64,000 nucleotides of DNA from Oscillatoria princeps RMCB-10 (GTDB lineage Bacteria; Cyanobacteriota; Cyanobacteriia; Cyanobacteriales; Oscillatoriaceae): the NCBI GenBank assembly GCA_019359235.1, contig JAHHHT010000008.1:1-64000 (forward strand), in the 5' to 3' direction. Below, piece after piece: positions 30,507 through 40,408 of the stretch. The translations under genes were made by a program, and so were the position numbers. The stretch's first letter is position 1; every line of letters starts with the position of its first letter. The notes below the pieces were generated by a model that saw only the letters and a list, made by a program, of their open reading frames with translations, ran no database searches and was not told the origin of the DNA.

Positions 30507-33044
30507 TTATTGCACCTTAGCGATCTCCTCGATCAAATCCATTGCCGAACTCGACTCCTCGACCTGAGCGATATTCAGCAAAGTCTTCATCACAGAATCC
30601 GGGTTCAAACTAATCGAATCAATCCCCTGCTCAACCAAGAAGCGGGCAAACTCAGGATAGTCACTCGGCGCTTGACCGCAAATCCCAATCTTGCGCCCGT
30701 ATTTCTTAGCCGCCTTAATCGCAATCTGCACCATCCGCTTCACAGCCTCATTGCGCTCATCAAAGATGTGCGCCACCAAAGCCGAATCGCGGTCTAACCC
30801 CAAAGTCAGCTGAGTCAGGTCATTCGACCCAATCGAGAACCCATCAAACACCTTGCTGAACTCATCAGCAAAAATAACATTGCTGGGAATCTCGCACATC
30901 ACATAAACCTGCAACCCATTCTTGCCCCGCTCCAAGCCATGCTTGGCCATTTCAGCCAGCACCTTGCGCCCCTCATCAGGCGTGCGGCAGAAAGGAATCA
31001 TCGGGATAACATTCGTCAAACCCATTTCATCCCGCACCCGCTTGAGCGCCCTGCACTCCAGAGCGAAAGCCTCGCTGTAGTTTGGATCGCAGTAGCGAGA
31101 AGCGCCGCGCCAGCCAATCATCGGGTTTTCTTCATGGGGTTCAAACTGCCGCCCACCGAGAAGATTAGCGTACTCATTGCTCTTGAAATCCGACAGCCGC
31201 ACAACTACCGGATTCGGATAGAACGCAGCAGCAATCCGCCCGATCCCGTGAGCCAGCTTGTCCACAAAGAACAGCGGCTTCTCTTCATACAGAGCAGTCA
31301 GCCGTGCGATTTCCGCCTTGACCAGCTCATCTTCGAGCGTGTCGTAGTGAACCAAAGCCAGCGGGTGTACTTGAATGTGGTTGGTAATGATAAATTCCAA
31401 GCGAGCCAGCCCCACCCCATCGCAAGGAATAGCAGCCAAACTGAACGCTTCCTCTGGATTCCCCACATTCATCAGAATCTGGGTGCGGGTGCGGGGCAGA
31501 TTTTCCAGGGTAGTTTGCTGCACTTCAAAAGGCAGCAAGCCGGCATAAACCCGTCCTTCTTCCCCTTCCGCACAACAGACAGTTATCTCTTGCCCCGTCT
31601 TGATCACCTTGGTGGCGTCGCCGCAGCCCACAATCGCTGGGATGCCCATTTCCCGCGCAATAATTGCCGCGTGACAGGTGCGCCCCCCTTGATTAGTGAT
31701 AATGGCGCTCGCCTTTTTCATGATCGGCTCCCAGTCGGGGTCAGTTTTATTTGTAACCAAAACTTCCCCCGCTTGGAAAAGGTCGATTTTGTTTACATTC
31801 AAAATCACCCGGGCTTGACCTTGACCGATCATTTCCCCAACAGCGCGACCCCGAACCAGCACTTCGCTCGTCCCTTGCAGCCGGTAAGTGCGCAGGACGC
31901 TATCCGCTTTTTGCGACTGCACCGTTTCCGGGCGAGCTTGAACAATGAACAGTTTATTCGTGATGCCGTCTTTCGCCCACTCAATGTCCATCGGCGTGTA
32001 GGTGCCGCGCACTTGCGAGTAGTGGTCTTCAATCAGGCACGCCCAGTTGGCAAGCTGGAGAATTTCCTCCTCAGTCAGCGCGAATTGATTGCGCTCTGCA
32101 GCCGGCACCGACAGGTTCTTGGTGTACTTGGAGCCGCCGATATCGTAGACCATTTTGATATCTTTGCTGCCCAAGCGTTTGTCTAGAATCGGGCGGAAAC
32201 CTTGTTTGAGAGTCGGCTTAAAAACAAAGTATTCATCCGGGTTAACTGCCCCTTGGACGACATTTTCGCCCAACCCGTATGCCGCCGTGATTAAAGCGGC
32301 ATTTTTGAAGCCTGTTTCTGTGTCAATAGAGAACATGACCCCAGAGCAGGCTAAGTCAGAGCGCACCATTTTCTGGACGCCGACAGACAGGGCAACCTCA
32401 AAGTGGTCGAAGTTTCGGTTTTGCCGGTAGGAAATAGCGCGGTCAGTAAACAGGGAGGCAAAGCACCGGTGGCAGGCTTCCAAAACTGCTTGGACGCCAG
32501 AGATGTTCAGATAGGTTTCCTGCTGGCCCGCAAAGCTGGCATCAGGCAAATCTTCTGCAGTAGCGCTGGAGCGCACTGCTACATCGATCTCCTGAGAGAA
32601 CTGCTCGCACTCCTCTTGGTAATCGGGCCCGAACTGCTCGCACAGCCCGGATTTATTGCCATAGCGCTGGCACAACTTCAGGTAAGCCGTCGCGATTGCC
32701 GATTGCAGTTCCGGCGGGAATGGCGTGTTGAGAATCAAGTTGCGAGCTTGCTTGCCCCGTTCGCGCAGGTTGTTCACGTCCTCCACGTCCAGGTCAGCAA
32801 ACAGCCGGCGCAGCTTCTCCTCTATGCCAGCGTTCTCGATAAAGTAGCGGTAGGCGTAGGCGGTGGTGGCAAAGCCGGTGGGAACGCTGATTCCCTTGGA
32901 TGTCAGCTGCTGAATCATTTCTCCCAAGGAAGCGTTCTTGCCGCCCACCCAGGAGATATCCGCTAGCCCGACTTCCTCGAACCAAAGCACCAAGGCTTGC
33001 TCTTTAGCCTGTTGGGATGTTTGTTCGGGAGCTGTTGTGACCAT
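30507..33044 (-). CDS. ppsA: Phosphoenolpyruvate synthase
   Basis: 845 residues. Converts pyruvate + ATP to PEP + AMP + Pi. N-terminal ATP-grasp domain begins LADISWVGGKNASLGEM; catalytic His is H458 in GGRTCHAAIIAREMG; C-terminal PEP/pyruvate TIM barrel has FSIGSNDLTQLTLG and a terminal IGICGQAPSDYPEFARFL. Start ATG 33044 with AGAGGT upstream. Length fits the family. ldh follows on the same strand. Confidence 0.97.
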   Translation of the reverse strand: MVTTAPEQTSQQAKEQALVLWFEEVGLADISWVGGKNASLGEMIQQLTSKGISVPTGFATTAYAYRYFIENAGIEEKLRRLFADLDVEDVNNLRERGKQARNLILNTPFPPELQSAIATAYLKLCQRYGNKSGLCEQFGPDYQEECEQFSQEIDVAVRSSATAEDLPDASFAGQQETYLNISGVQAVLEACHRCFASLFTDRAISYRQNRNFDHFEVALSVGVQKMVRSDLACSGVMFSIDTETGFKNAALITAAYGLGENVVQGAVNPDEYFVFKPTLKQGFRPILDKRLGSKDIKMVYDIGGSKYTKNLSVPAAERNQFALTEEEILQLANWACLIEDHYSQVRGTYTPMDIEWAKDGITNKLFIVQARPETVQSQKADSVLRTYRLQGTSEVLVRGRAVGEMIGQGQARVILNVNKIDLFQAGEVLVTNKTDPDWEPIMKKASAIITNQGGRTCHAAIIAREMGIPAIVGCGDATKVIKTGQEITVCCAEGEEGRVYAGLLPFEVQQTTLENLPRTRTQILMNVGNPEEAFSLAAIPCDGVGLARLEFIITNHIQVHPLALVHYDTLEDELVKAEIARLTALYEEKPLFFVDKLAHGIGRIAAAFYPNPVVVRLSDFKSNEYANLLGGRQFEPHEENPMIGWRGASRYCDPNYSEAFALECRALKRVRDEMGLTNVIPMIPFCRTPDEGRKVLAEMAKHGLERGKNGLQVYVMCEIPSNVIFADEFSKVFDGFSIGSNDLTQLTLGLDRDSALVAHIFDERNEAVKRMVQIAIKAAKKYGRKIGICGQAPSDYPEFARFLVEQGIDSISLNPDSVMKTLLNIAQVEESSSAMDLIEEIAKVQ

Positions 33045-33744
33045 AGGTTTTGTACCTCTAACCTTAGTCTCTCTTTTAGTTTAGCAAAGATATCCCGTCT
33101 TGCTTTATCTTTTTTTTTAATTTTTATAACTAACTTCAGCTCTTGCTCTGAGGGCTCAGCGCTCAGCTTTGATAAGAGCGACAACTATTTTCTTTGTGTA
33201 AAAATGTTAAGCAGCCCGCAGCCAGCCGGCCCACCTTGGCGACCGGCACTGGCTGCAGTCCTATCCGTCTGAAACCCCATCATTTAACTCCTCGCCCAGG
33301 TGAAGTTGCATCCCTAATTTCGCAACAGCGGTGTTGTTTATGTCTGAAGATTAAGCCGGCTCTTGCCGCCGGCGGTGGCTCACAGGCGATTTCAGATTTG
33401 ACGATTTTAGATTCCCCAAGCCGGCGCATGCCATTTGTGCAAAAAGGAAGTTGCCCCGCAGGGGCGTCTCCGGGCTGAGCCCCGCACAGGCGCTGAATCC
33501 CGCCCCGGGGAGGCAGAAGGGCGAACCCACCCTTGCCCCAGCCTCCTGAGCGTTCGGAAATCACTCACAAGCAATGATCGAGATCACATTAGCTCCCAGT
33601 GTCCGATCACCAAATTTTCACAGAATTGTCACTCTCCCTGCAAGCTTGCGATCACTGTCTCTTGGGGAGGGCCGATCCATACTGAAAATACAGATGCAGA
33701 TCAAAAACTCAGAACGCCCTGATGAGGCTGGTGGGGGAAAAAAA
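33045..33744. other. Gap between ppsA and the 33745 gene
   Basis: 700 bases between divergent genes. Upstream of ppsA is an AT-rich stretch (33105-33135) suitable for a promoter. Middle part has GCCGG words; 33440-33540 is rich in short direct repeats. No RNA or gene recognised. Confidence 0.55.
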
Positions 33745-34023
33745 ATGAAAACTTGGAGCGTCTCTTATCAAGACTGGCTAATCTTAGGAATGCAACTGGA
33801 CGGAGGATGGGCGATCAAATGCCTGCCACCAAGAAGACACTCAGTTGCCACAGACTGGCACGCTCACAAAACTCTTGAGGCTGCTGTTGTCTCAGCTAAA
33901 CAGTACATCGACCGCGCCATCGCCCTGTATGTTCTGGCAGACGCGCTCCTCGAACTCTGCGAAGCGGGCAAAATTCAAGATACCGAATGTCACCGCTTGC
34001 TCGTCTCCCTTGGATATTGCTAA
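33745..34023 (+). CDS. Hypothetical protein, 92 residues
   Basis: Start ATG 33745 has GGGGGAAAAAAA before it. Tryptophan-rich N-terminus (MKTWSVSYQDWLILGM) and a C-terminal helix with conserved-looking LLELCEAGKI. No known family. No signal peptide. Confidence 0.75.
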   Translation: MKTWSVSYQDWLILGMQLDGGWAIKCLPPRRHSVATDWHAHKTLEAAVVSAKQYIDRAIALYVLADALLELCEAGKIQDTECHRLLVSLGYC

Positions 34024-34343
34024 GCTACTGTTGGCTGGAGCTGACGCCCAGATTTGTTTCACCGGCTTTCCTTTGAACTTCACGCACGGGGCAACCCTTC
34101 AAGGGCGCGGGCCCGAAATAGCACCCGTGGCGTACTGCCGGCGCTATCGGCGACGCTGCAACAGCGCCATCGCCGGCGATCAAGAAATACAAAGCTGCGG
34201 AGCAGTTTTTACCGAAAAAAGGTGGTACGCTGCCAGATGGGCTCAAAAAAGCAGTGGAACCACTAGAGCAATTCACCGCTCAATAGGGGCAGGCTATAAG
34301 TAACCAGACTCACCGCTCCAGCCAGTTCTGGAAAAAGTCCCCT
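34024..34343. other. Gap, nothing recognised
   Basis: 320 bases with short frames on both strands but no ribosome site or domain. No repeats of the known families. Confidence 0.5.
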
Positions 34344-34550
34344 ATGAATACCCCCGTGCCATGTCCCTGCTTATTCTCTGCCCTCAAGAAAAATCAAACT
34401 AAAGGTTTAACACTATTTGACCTGCTCGCTGAGATTTTTCTGATTGCCATTTTGCTCCTGGCTGTGCCGGTTTTGTTGAGCTCGCCAGTGACCGGAAGCA
34501 GCGCTGCCTACCGCAACCGCGCCACACTCACGTTGCGGTTCATCTATTAG
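34344..34550 (+). CDS. Short pilin-like membrane protein
   Basis: 68 residues. After a basic leader ending KKNQTKG comes LTLFDLLAEIFLIAILLLAVPVLL, resembling the type IV prepilin cleavage site (G before hydrophobic helix) except that Asp replaces the usual Glu at +5. Only ~30 residues follow, so it is a truncated or minimal pseudopilin. No pilus genes nearby. Confidence 0.6.
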   Translation: MNTPVPCPCLFSALKKNQTKGLTLFDLLAEIFLIAILLLAVPVLLSSPVTGSSAAYRNRATLTLRFIY

Positions 34551-34583
34551 AGAGGTTATCCCACAGTACGGGGGGGTTCACCC

Positions 34584-34650
34584 CCGCAGGGGCGGGTTCA
34601 CCCAACATATCTGCTGGTGGCAACGGAAATCTGTAAACCCGCCCCTGCGG
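34584..34650. repeat. GGGGCGGGTT-type inverted repeat
   Basis: CCGCAGGGGCGGGTT at the left pairs with AACCCGCCCCTGCGG at the right around a 37-base centre containing CATATCTG. Related sequences at 26940 and 53608. Confidence 0.8.
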
Positions 34651-34668
34651 CGCAGCGAAAGCGAGAAT

Positions 34669-34804
34669 TATAGCAATAGACAGTCAGTTTAGGACACTGG
34701 GATACGAAGTATAGGCGTAGGGCAGGCGAGACGCCTGCCCTCAAGGTCTCTGGGATCTGAGGGAACGCCTGTCCTACGTCCTAACCTAAGTGGCTAGTGC
34801 TATA
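34669..34804. mobile_element. MITE, family A, copy 2
   Basis: 136 bp, nearly identical in plan to 28502-28638 (same orientation). Ends TATAGCAATAG and CTAGTGCTATA. Central hairpin GGGCAGGCGAGACGCCTGCCC. Confidence 0.85.
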
Positions 34805-34855
34805 CCAGTGCGAGCGTGCCCAATGCCCAATGCCCCATCCCCACAAGCCGGCAAT

Positions 34856-35560
34856 TCACCGAGCCACTCGCAGTTCCTCGCGCAACATCTTTTGATATAT
34901 CTCCGGCAAATCCCCTGTCATGGAATTGTCTTCTATCCCGTACCCCAGACTCGTCCAAGTCCCGGACAGCAGCCGCAACACCTCATCTAATTTTCCCTGG
35001 CGCAGCAGCTGTGGGATGTCCGCGCCCCAAGCGTAAGAATCGCTCAGCCAACCGTAAACTACGGCATCCTGAAACTCCGGCTCAAAGCTGTAAGACTTCC
35101 ACAACCAAAACCCTCCGGGATGCGGGTGATAGTTTCTGGCCTTCTCGTCCCACGTCGTCGTCAGCATCTGATACCGACCGGCAGCTGTGGTGCAATTGTT
35201 CTTGTTGGGGCCGGTGACAATTCTGACGCAGCGGTCAGGATGCCGGCTCAAGTCCCGCACGTACTGACCGCCATACACAACCGAATAGGGCTGGGAAACA
35301 TTCGACTCAGCGGCAGAGATGGTTCGCATCAGCGCCCTCACATAGGGGTCGCCCCCCCGCATCACCAGCGCCGGCAGCTGCTGGCCCGGTGCGCCCAGCC
35401 GCCTCAGCGGCCCACTGCCTGCCTGCCAGTACCACAGCAGGAACATTACGCCGGCAGCACAGGCGCAGCCGGCCAGGAAACTGTTCAGTGTATTTTCTTT
35501 GGATTGCTCTGTCAACTCACACCACCCGTTCGATCTCGCAGAACTTTCGACCGCTCTCAC
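34856..35560 (-). CDS. GH104-like muramidase, membrane-anchored
   Basis: 234 residues from GTG 35560; start uncertain, no ATG available. N-terminal hydrophobic anchor at ~27-46. The domain after 65 matches lambda-endolysin (GH104): ALMRTISAAES with catalytic E85, HPDR, TAAGRYQMLTTTWD, and a C-terminal ASLGYG-like segment (TWTSLGYG). Would cleave peptidoglycan glycan strands. Unlike phage endolysins it is anchored, suggesting a role in cell-wall turnover or passage of large structures. Confidence 0.85.
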   Translation of the reverse strand: MRAVESSARSNGWCELTEQSKENTLNSFLAGCACAAGVMFLLWYWQAGSGPLRRLGAPGQQLPALVMRGGDPYVRALMRTISAAESNVSQPYSVVYGGQYVRDLSRHPDRCVRIVTGPNKNNCTTAAGRYQMLTTTWDEKARNYHPHPGGFWLWKSYSFEPEFQDAVVYGWLSDSYAWGADIPQLLRQGKLDEVLRLLSGTWTSLGYGIEDNSMTGDLPEIYQKMLREELRVAR

Positions 35561-35709
35561 AGCTTAATGGCTCCCCCGCCGGCACCCTCCCCTCACATAC
35601 GTTTGATTCACTTTTAAAAAATAGCCCGCTATCGCAGGCTATTGCCCTTTCTTATTAGGGCGTGTGTCCGGCGTTTAATGTAAAACTATACAGCCGGATA
35701 ATAAAAATG

Positions 35710-36369
35710 TCAGGTCACACCGGCAAAAAGCTGCTCAAAAGTCCGCTCAGGAGCATCTGCCTTAGTGATGACTTCTACTATTTTATTGCCAGCTGCCGGT
35801 TGAGAGAGGGCCTCCACGGACACGAGGGCCACCTTGGTGCGGGGAATCCGGCCATCAAACAGGGTGTCCGCACCCGACATCACCACCGGCTCGTCGGTGT
35901 CCTCATTGAGCAGACCGCCCGGGCGGACAATCGTATAAGTCAGACCGCTTTTCTGGAGGTACTCCTCAGCCTGCTTCTTCCAGAGCAAAATCAGCCAAAA
36001 CAGGTTGAGCGGGTGGAACAGCTGGGAGACGCACAGAGAAGAAACCAGGACAAAATGCTCGACGCCCTTGGCTTTGGCCACATCCACCAGATTTTTAGTG
36101 CCCTCGAAGTCCACCTGGTAAGGGCCGGTGGGGTCAAAGCTGGGCCTTGCGCCGGTGGCGCACAGCAGCACCGTGCTGTCGCCGATAGCAGCGCTGAGGC
36201 TTTCCAAGTTCAAGACATCGCCGGTGACTAACTCCGCCTCCTTTGGCAGAATTGCCCTGCCGGTTTCCAAGTTGCGAACCAAAGCGCGGACGGGAATCTC
36301 GCGTTTGACTAGCTCTCGGACAATTCGGCGACCCGTTTCGCCGGTAGCCCCTGCTACAAATGCTTTCAT
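35710..36369 (-). CDS. Atypical SDR / NAD(P)-binding oxidoreductase
   Basis: 219 residues. N-terminal GATGETGRRIV is the atypical SDR glycine motif. TVLLCATGARPS and VSSLCVSQLFHPLN follow; the YxxxK is absent in canonical form, as in YCF39/HSCARG-like proteins. IVRPGGLLNEDTDEP is typical of cyanobacterial and chloroplast members. Probably NADPH-binding chaperone/regulator or photosynthetic-assembly protein; substrate unknown. Single gene. Confidence 0.88.
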   Translation of the reverse strand: MKAFVAGATGETGRRIVRELVKREIPVRALVRNLETGRAILPKEAELVTGDVLNLESLSAAIGDSTVLLCATGARPSFDPTGPYQVDFEGTKNLVDVAKAKGVEHFVLVSSLCVSQLFHPLNLFWLILLWKKQAEEYLQKSGLTYTIVRPGGLLNEDTDEPVVMSGADTLFDGRIPRTKVALVSVEALSQPAAGNKIVEVITKADAPERTFEQLFAGVT

Positions 36370-36985
36370 AAGTTGCTGTTATTGGTTGGTGGTTAGTGGT
36401 GCGGAACTAAAAGTGCCCGCGCCGGTGGGGCCAATCCCACCACTGGGCTGTAGGGCATTAGCCCAACTACAAACTGTGGGGCTAAAGTCAGGGCTGGTTC
36501 ACCCCAAATGTCTCTGTGAACTGCCAGATGTTAGTTCACCCCGCCCCAACTACAAACTGTAGGGCTAAAGCCCAACTACAAACTGTAGGGCTAAAGCCCA
36601 ACTACAAACTGTAGGGCTAAAGCCCAACTACAAACTGCGCCGGCGGATTTTCGGATCTGCCGGTGGGAGGTGGCACAATTGATTCCCGCACCCTGTCTTC
36701 TGGCTAAACCGGCTACACTCCAGTGTAAAGATTTGTGAGCTGATCTCGATCGCCAACCTTACCCGATCTGAAGCACACACGAGCCTTCTGGGAACCGTTT
36801 ATCCTGATTTAAGCAGCACTTGAGGAGTGTAGCGCTCACTCCGCCCTTAAAAAAACTTGTCGGAAATTCCGGCAGAATCACGGATCTCGCACCCCTGAGG
36901 TCGGCTCTAAAGTAGAAAATGAAACCCCACCGACAAAGTTCCTCCAGACAAGCAAACAGATTAACGAGCGCAGGATAGGGTGGTC
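36370..36985. other. Gap with tandem repeats
   Basis: About 3.6 tandem 26-bp units of GGGCTAAAGCCCAACTACAA at 36548-36641, plus variant copies near 36460. The same unit is tandem at 61861. 36642-36985 carries the promoter region of the DUF1997 gene, none assigned. Confidence 0.7.
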
Positions 36986-37720
36986 ATGCAGTCACAACTG
37001 AGTGAAAGTCAAATGTTTGAAGTTTCGGATGCCTTGTTAGAGCCAGGGACAAACCTGGCCGTTGCCGGCGAGTTAGAAGCCGACGCGCCGGTGGCAAATG
37101 AGCAAATCTGGTTTCGCACTCACTTTGTCGGGTGGATGGAAATGCACGCCGGCGTCATGGTTGTTGCTGATTATCTGAGGGCTCACCAGGGCTGGTTTCG
37201 CCGGTGCGCCCATCCGATGAAGGCGGAACCCCTGGGCGAGAACGGTTACACGTTGACCATCGGACGCTTTGGGGCGTTTGGCTATGAGGTGGAGCCCAAA
37301 ATTGGCCTGAACATGACCGTTGAGGAGGATGGGATTTACCGCATAGAGACAGTGCCGGTGCCGGATTACACCCCTCCGGGCTATGAGGTTGATTTTCAAG
37401 CCGTGCAAAAGTTGGTGGGAGCGGGGGATCTGCCGGCGCAGGAGGGAGCAGAAGCGCCAAAAACTGCCATGACCCGCGTGGAGTGGCACTTGGATCTGGC
37501 AGTCGGCGTCTGGTTTCCCAAGTTTATTCAGGCGCTGCCCAAATCCCTGATTCAAAAAACCGGCGACCGGCTCTTAGCCCAAATCGTCAAACAGGTTTCC
37601 CGCCACTTAACCCACAAGGTGCAGGAAGATTTCCACGGCACTCTGGGCAGCGACGCTCTGGAAAGCTTCAAGAGATGGCGCTCCCGCAACCGAGATCGGG
37701 AAGTTTGCCAGCAGTGCTAG
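36986..37720 (+). CDS. DUF1997 family protein
   Basis: 244 residues from ATG 36986, with AGGATAGGG upstream (an upstream GTG at 36980 is less likely). Matches the cyanobacterial/plant DUF1997 family: FVGWMEMHAGVMVVADYL, HQGWFRRCAHPMKAEPLG, TIGRFGAFGYEVEPKIGL and SLIQKTGDRLLAQIVKQVSR. Beta-rich START-like core followed by a helical tail. Function not established. Confidence 0.9.
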   Translation: MQSQLSESQMFEVSDALLEPGTNLAVAGELEADAPVANEQIWFRTHFVGWMEMHAGVMVVADYLRAHQGWFRRCAHPMKAEPLGENGYTLTIGRFGAFGYEVEPKIGLNMTVEEDGIYRIETVPVPDYTPPGYEVDFQAVQKLVGAGDLPAQEGAEAPKTAMTRVEWHLDLAVGVWFPKFIQALPKSLIQKTGDRLLAQIVKQVSRHLTHKVQEDFHGTLGSDALESFKRWRSRNRDREVCQQC

Positions 37721-37768
37721 TGGGGAAAAGCAGTATGCTTGTGGCTAGAGCGCAGGTCAAGTCGTGCC

Positions 37769-37812
37769 AGAAACCCGGTTTCTTTGGATTAGCCTAAAGA
37801 AACCTGGTTTCT
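37769..37812. repeat. Palindrome pair between convergent genes
   Basis: AGAAACCCGGTTTCT (37769-37783) and AGAAACCTGGTTTCT (37798-37812). May act as a bidirectional terminator-like hairpin between the DUF1997 and DUF4079 genes. Confidence 0.85.
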
Positions 37813-37903
37813 TACCGCTAATCAAGAGTGCTTGACCTGCTTTCTAGTGGGATTCTGGCATGGGGCTTCTGGTGTGGGGAAGACGAACCGCACCCGCCCT
37901 GTG

Positions 37904-38377
37904 CTATGCCATTTTGCTGATAATCCTTTGCAGAATTTCTATGCCGGTGATAGCCTGCCAGCCAAACAGACCCAGCAGACTGAGATTGAGAAGGATGTGG
38001 GTGTAGCGGGCCCAGTCAGCGCCTTTTTGCATGAAAGGAGACAGGGAGGCAGACACAGCAATCATGCCGGTCATGCCCAAACCGGCGAGCAGGTGAGGCC
38101 CGACAAACAGCTTGCCGTTATTGATATAGGTTACAGCCATGCCGCCCAGAGTGCCCAGCACCATCAGCGCTAACACGGCAGAACCAACTTGGTAGTGCTT
38201 GAGGTTGTACTTGCCTTTAATCAGCTCTTTTCTCTTTTCTGGCTCAGCTTTTCGGGTGCGCTTCACCAGCACGCCCAGATACAGCGCGTAAAGAGTCAGC
38301 GCGAACAGCACCCACATTAAAGCGGGGTGGGCGAATTGGCTCCAAACTTTAACCTCTGCCGGGATCTCCAAGCTCAT
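37904..38377 (-). CDS. DUF4079 membrane protein
   Basis: 157 residues with four hydrophobic segments (about 15-35, 64-84, 92-110, 126-148). Pattern FAHPALMWVLFALTLYALYLGV, GPHLLAGLGMTGMIAVSASL and HILLNLSLLGLFGWQAITGIEI fits DUF4079, a cyanobacterial family similar to cytochrome b561-like four-helix proteins. Histidines H17, H94 and H126 could bind haem, unproven. Confidence 0.88.
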   Translation of the reverse strand: MSLEIPAEVKVWSQFAHPALMWVLFALTLYALYLGVLVKRTRKAEPEKRKELIKGKYNLKHYQVGSAVLALMVLGTLGGMAVTYINNGKLFVGPHLLAGLGMTGMIAVSASLSPFMQKGADWARYTHILLNLSLLGLFGWQAITGIEILQRIISKMA

Positions 38378-39013
38378 AGGATGCGAACATTTTTAAGTAA
38401 CTTTATAAAACTTAGCATAATCTCTAGAATTTTTTAAACATTCCCCACGGCCTCTCACCTGTGCCGGCAGCTCAGGGACAGGGGGAGAGCGGGAGAGGGG
38501 AGCTGTGGAACTCTGGATCTCGGTCGCGGGGGAGTTCGGTCGCTCTGGAGCTTCGAGTGGGGGCAGTCGTTTAGGGGAGATAGCTGTGCCGCTGTCAAAC
38601 ACCAGAAGCGCTATGATTGGTAGTTTGCAAAACTTGTCTTGTTAGAACCCCTTGCATTGCTTCCCCGCTGGAGAAAAATCTCTCCCCCTGGCCCGCTTTT
38701 CAGAGTGGGGATAAATTTTACAGTTTACGATTAAATGATTTTCAAAAAAATCCCAGTTTAGACCGGTCTTGTATATATGCTTTCTGCCGGATGTTGTAAA
38801 ATTTTTACCTGAGCGCCCCCCCTTAGGGCCATTTTCGGGTCGCGGGACGCCGGTCATACCGATTTTGAAAAGATAGGAGCTGTCTCAATTGGGTATAAAT
38901 TCCCCCTGAAGCCCCTGACCAGAGATCCCAGTCAAGCTCCCAGCCCACCGGCTTGCTCATTCGTCCGATTTAACGATAAGTTGACAGAGATTCCCATCGG
39001 ATGACGCGCTGTC
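38378..39013. other. Gap upstream of the ankyrin gene
   Basis: 636 bases between divergent genes. AT-rich 38400-38440 and 38705-38800. Nothing recognised as gene or RNA. Confidence 0.5.
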
Positions 39014-40408
39014 ATGAGCTCCAAGCACGATGTTTTATTAATACGGGCGGCCAAAAGTGGCGATATGAAGCAGGTGCAAACCTCGCTTGCCCGGGGTGCT
39101 TCTGTAAATGCCACCGATCGAGATGGCACCACCGCTTTAATGTTCGCAGCCCAGTATGGCTACAGCGAGATTGCCCGCGTGCTGCTCGATGCCGGTGCGG
39201 ATGTCAATCAGGCCAGAAAGCGGTTTGGCGTGACGCCGCTGATGCTAGCCGCTGCGGCAGGGCAGGTTGACACGGTGGGCTTTTTGATAGAGAGTGGCGC
39301 GGACTTGAACGCCAAAAATGATGATGGCAGTACGGCGCTGATGGTGGCAGCCCTAAAAGGGCATTTGGAAATTGTGCGCGCCTTGCTGGCTGCCGGTGCG
39401 GATGTGAGTGTCCAAGACAAAGATGAGGACAGTGCGCTGAAACTGGCAGTGGACACCGGCAGCGCCGAGCTGGTAAAAATCTTGCTGGAACACGGGGCGT
39501 CTTACCAGCTGAAAAACGGCAGGACGCCGCTGATGCGAGCCGCAGAGCGAGGGGATTTGGCAGTGGCGGAAATAGTGCTTGCTGCCGGCGCGGATGTCAG
39601 CGCCCGAGACAGCGAGGGCGAAACGGCGCTGATTCTGGCAGCAGACGGCGGGCACACCGGCGCGGTGCGAGCCCTGATCGCCGCCGGTGCTCCCGTGAAT
39701 GCCAAAAACCGCGAGGGCTGGACAGCGCTGATGGCGGCAGCAGCGGCAGGTGATCTGGAAACCGTCACCGCCCTCCTCGATGCCGGTGCGGACATCGGTG
39801 CCAAAAATAAGGATGGCGAGACAGCCTTAAACCTGGCTGCTGTGGAAGGGCACGCCGGCGTGTTGCAACTGCTGGTCGAGCGGGGGGCGGACGTTTCCGG
39901 GAGGAACCGGCTGGGGGACACCGCTTTAATGGTGGCCGCTTTGCACGGTGACAGCTCGATTGTGGAAACTCTGCTTTTGGGCGGCGACAAGCAACAGGCA
40001 GCGCATGTAGTTAATGCCAGAAACGGAGGGGAAACGGCGCTGACGCTGGCCGCCTCGGCGGGCCACACCCCGACGGTGAAAGTGCTGCTCGATGCCGGCG
40101 CTCACCCCAACACGCGCTCCTGGGACGGGAAAACCCCGCTGATGCGAGCGGCGGAAAACAACAGCACCGGCGTCATCCAAGCCCTGCTGGCCAATGGCGC
40201 AGACCCCAATCTCCAAGATAGCGCCGGTGCCACTGCCCTGATGTGGGCCGTCCATCGTGGGCATGCCGGTGCCGCTCAAATCTTGACAGAAGCTGGTGCT
40301 GACGTGAACGTGAAAAACCGGGGCGGCTACACCGCTCGGATGATTGCGGAATTTAACGGCAACAAGAACTTGGTGCGCTTGCTTGTGGCCGCCGGCGCTC
40401 GAGACTAG
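39014..40408 (+). CDS. Ankyrin-repeat protein
   Basis: 464 residues composed almost wholly of ~13 ankyrin repeats (consensus DGETALMLAA-GH--VV-ALLAAGADVNAK). No signal peptide, membrane segment or enzymatic domain. Protein-protein interaction scaffold; partners unknown. The ribosome site is weak but no other start is available. Repeat units diverge at nucleotide level, unlike the WD40 array of the nSTAND gene. Confidence 0.95.
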   Translation: MSSKHDVLLIRAAKSGDMKQVQTSLARGASVNATDRDGTTALMFAAQYGYSEIARVLLDAGADVNQARKRFGVTPLMLAAAAGQVDTVGFLIESGADLNAKNDDGSTALMVAALKGHLEIVRALLAAGADVSVQDKDEDSALKLAVDTGSAELVKILLEHGASYQLKNGRTPLMRAAERGDLAVAEIVLAAGADVSARDSEGETALILAADGGHTGAVRALIAAGAPVNAKNREGWTALMAAAAAGDLETVTALLDAGADIGAKNKDGETALNLAAVEGHAGVLQLLVERGADVSGRNRLGDTALMVAALHGDSSIVETLLLGGDKQQAAHVVNARNGGETALTLAASAGHTPTVKVLLDAGAHPNTRSWDGKTPLMRAAENNSTGVIQALLANGADPNLQDSAGATALMWAVHRGHAGAAQILTEAGADVNVKNRGGYTARMIAEFNGNKNLVRLLVAAGARD

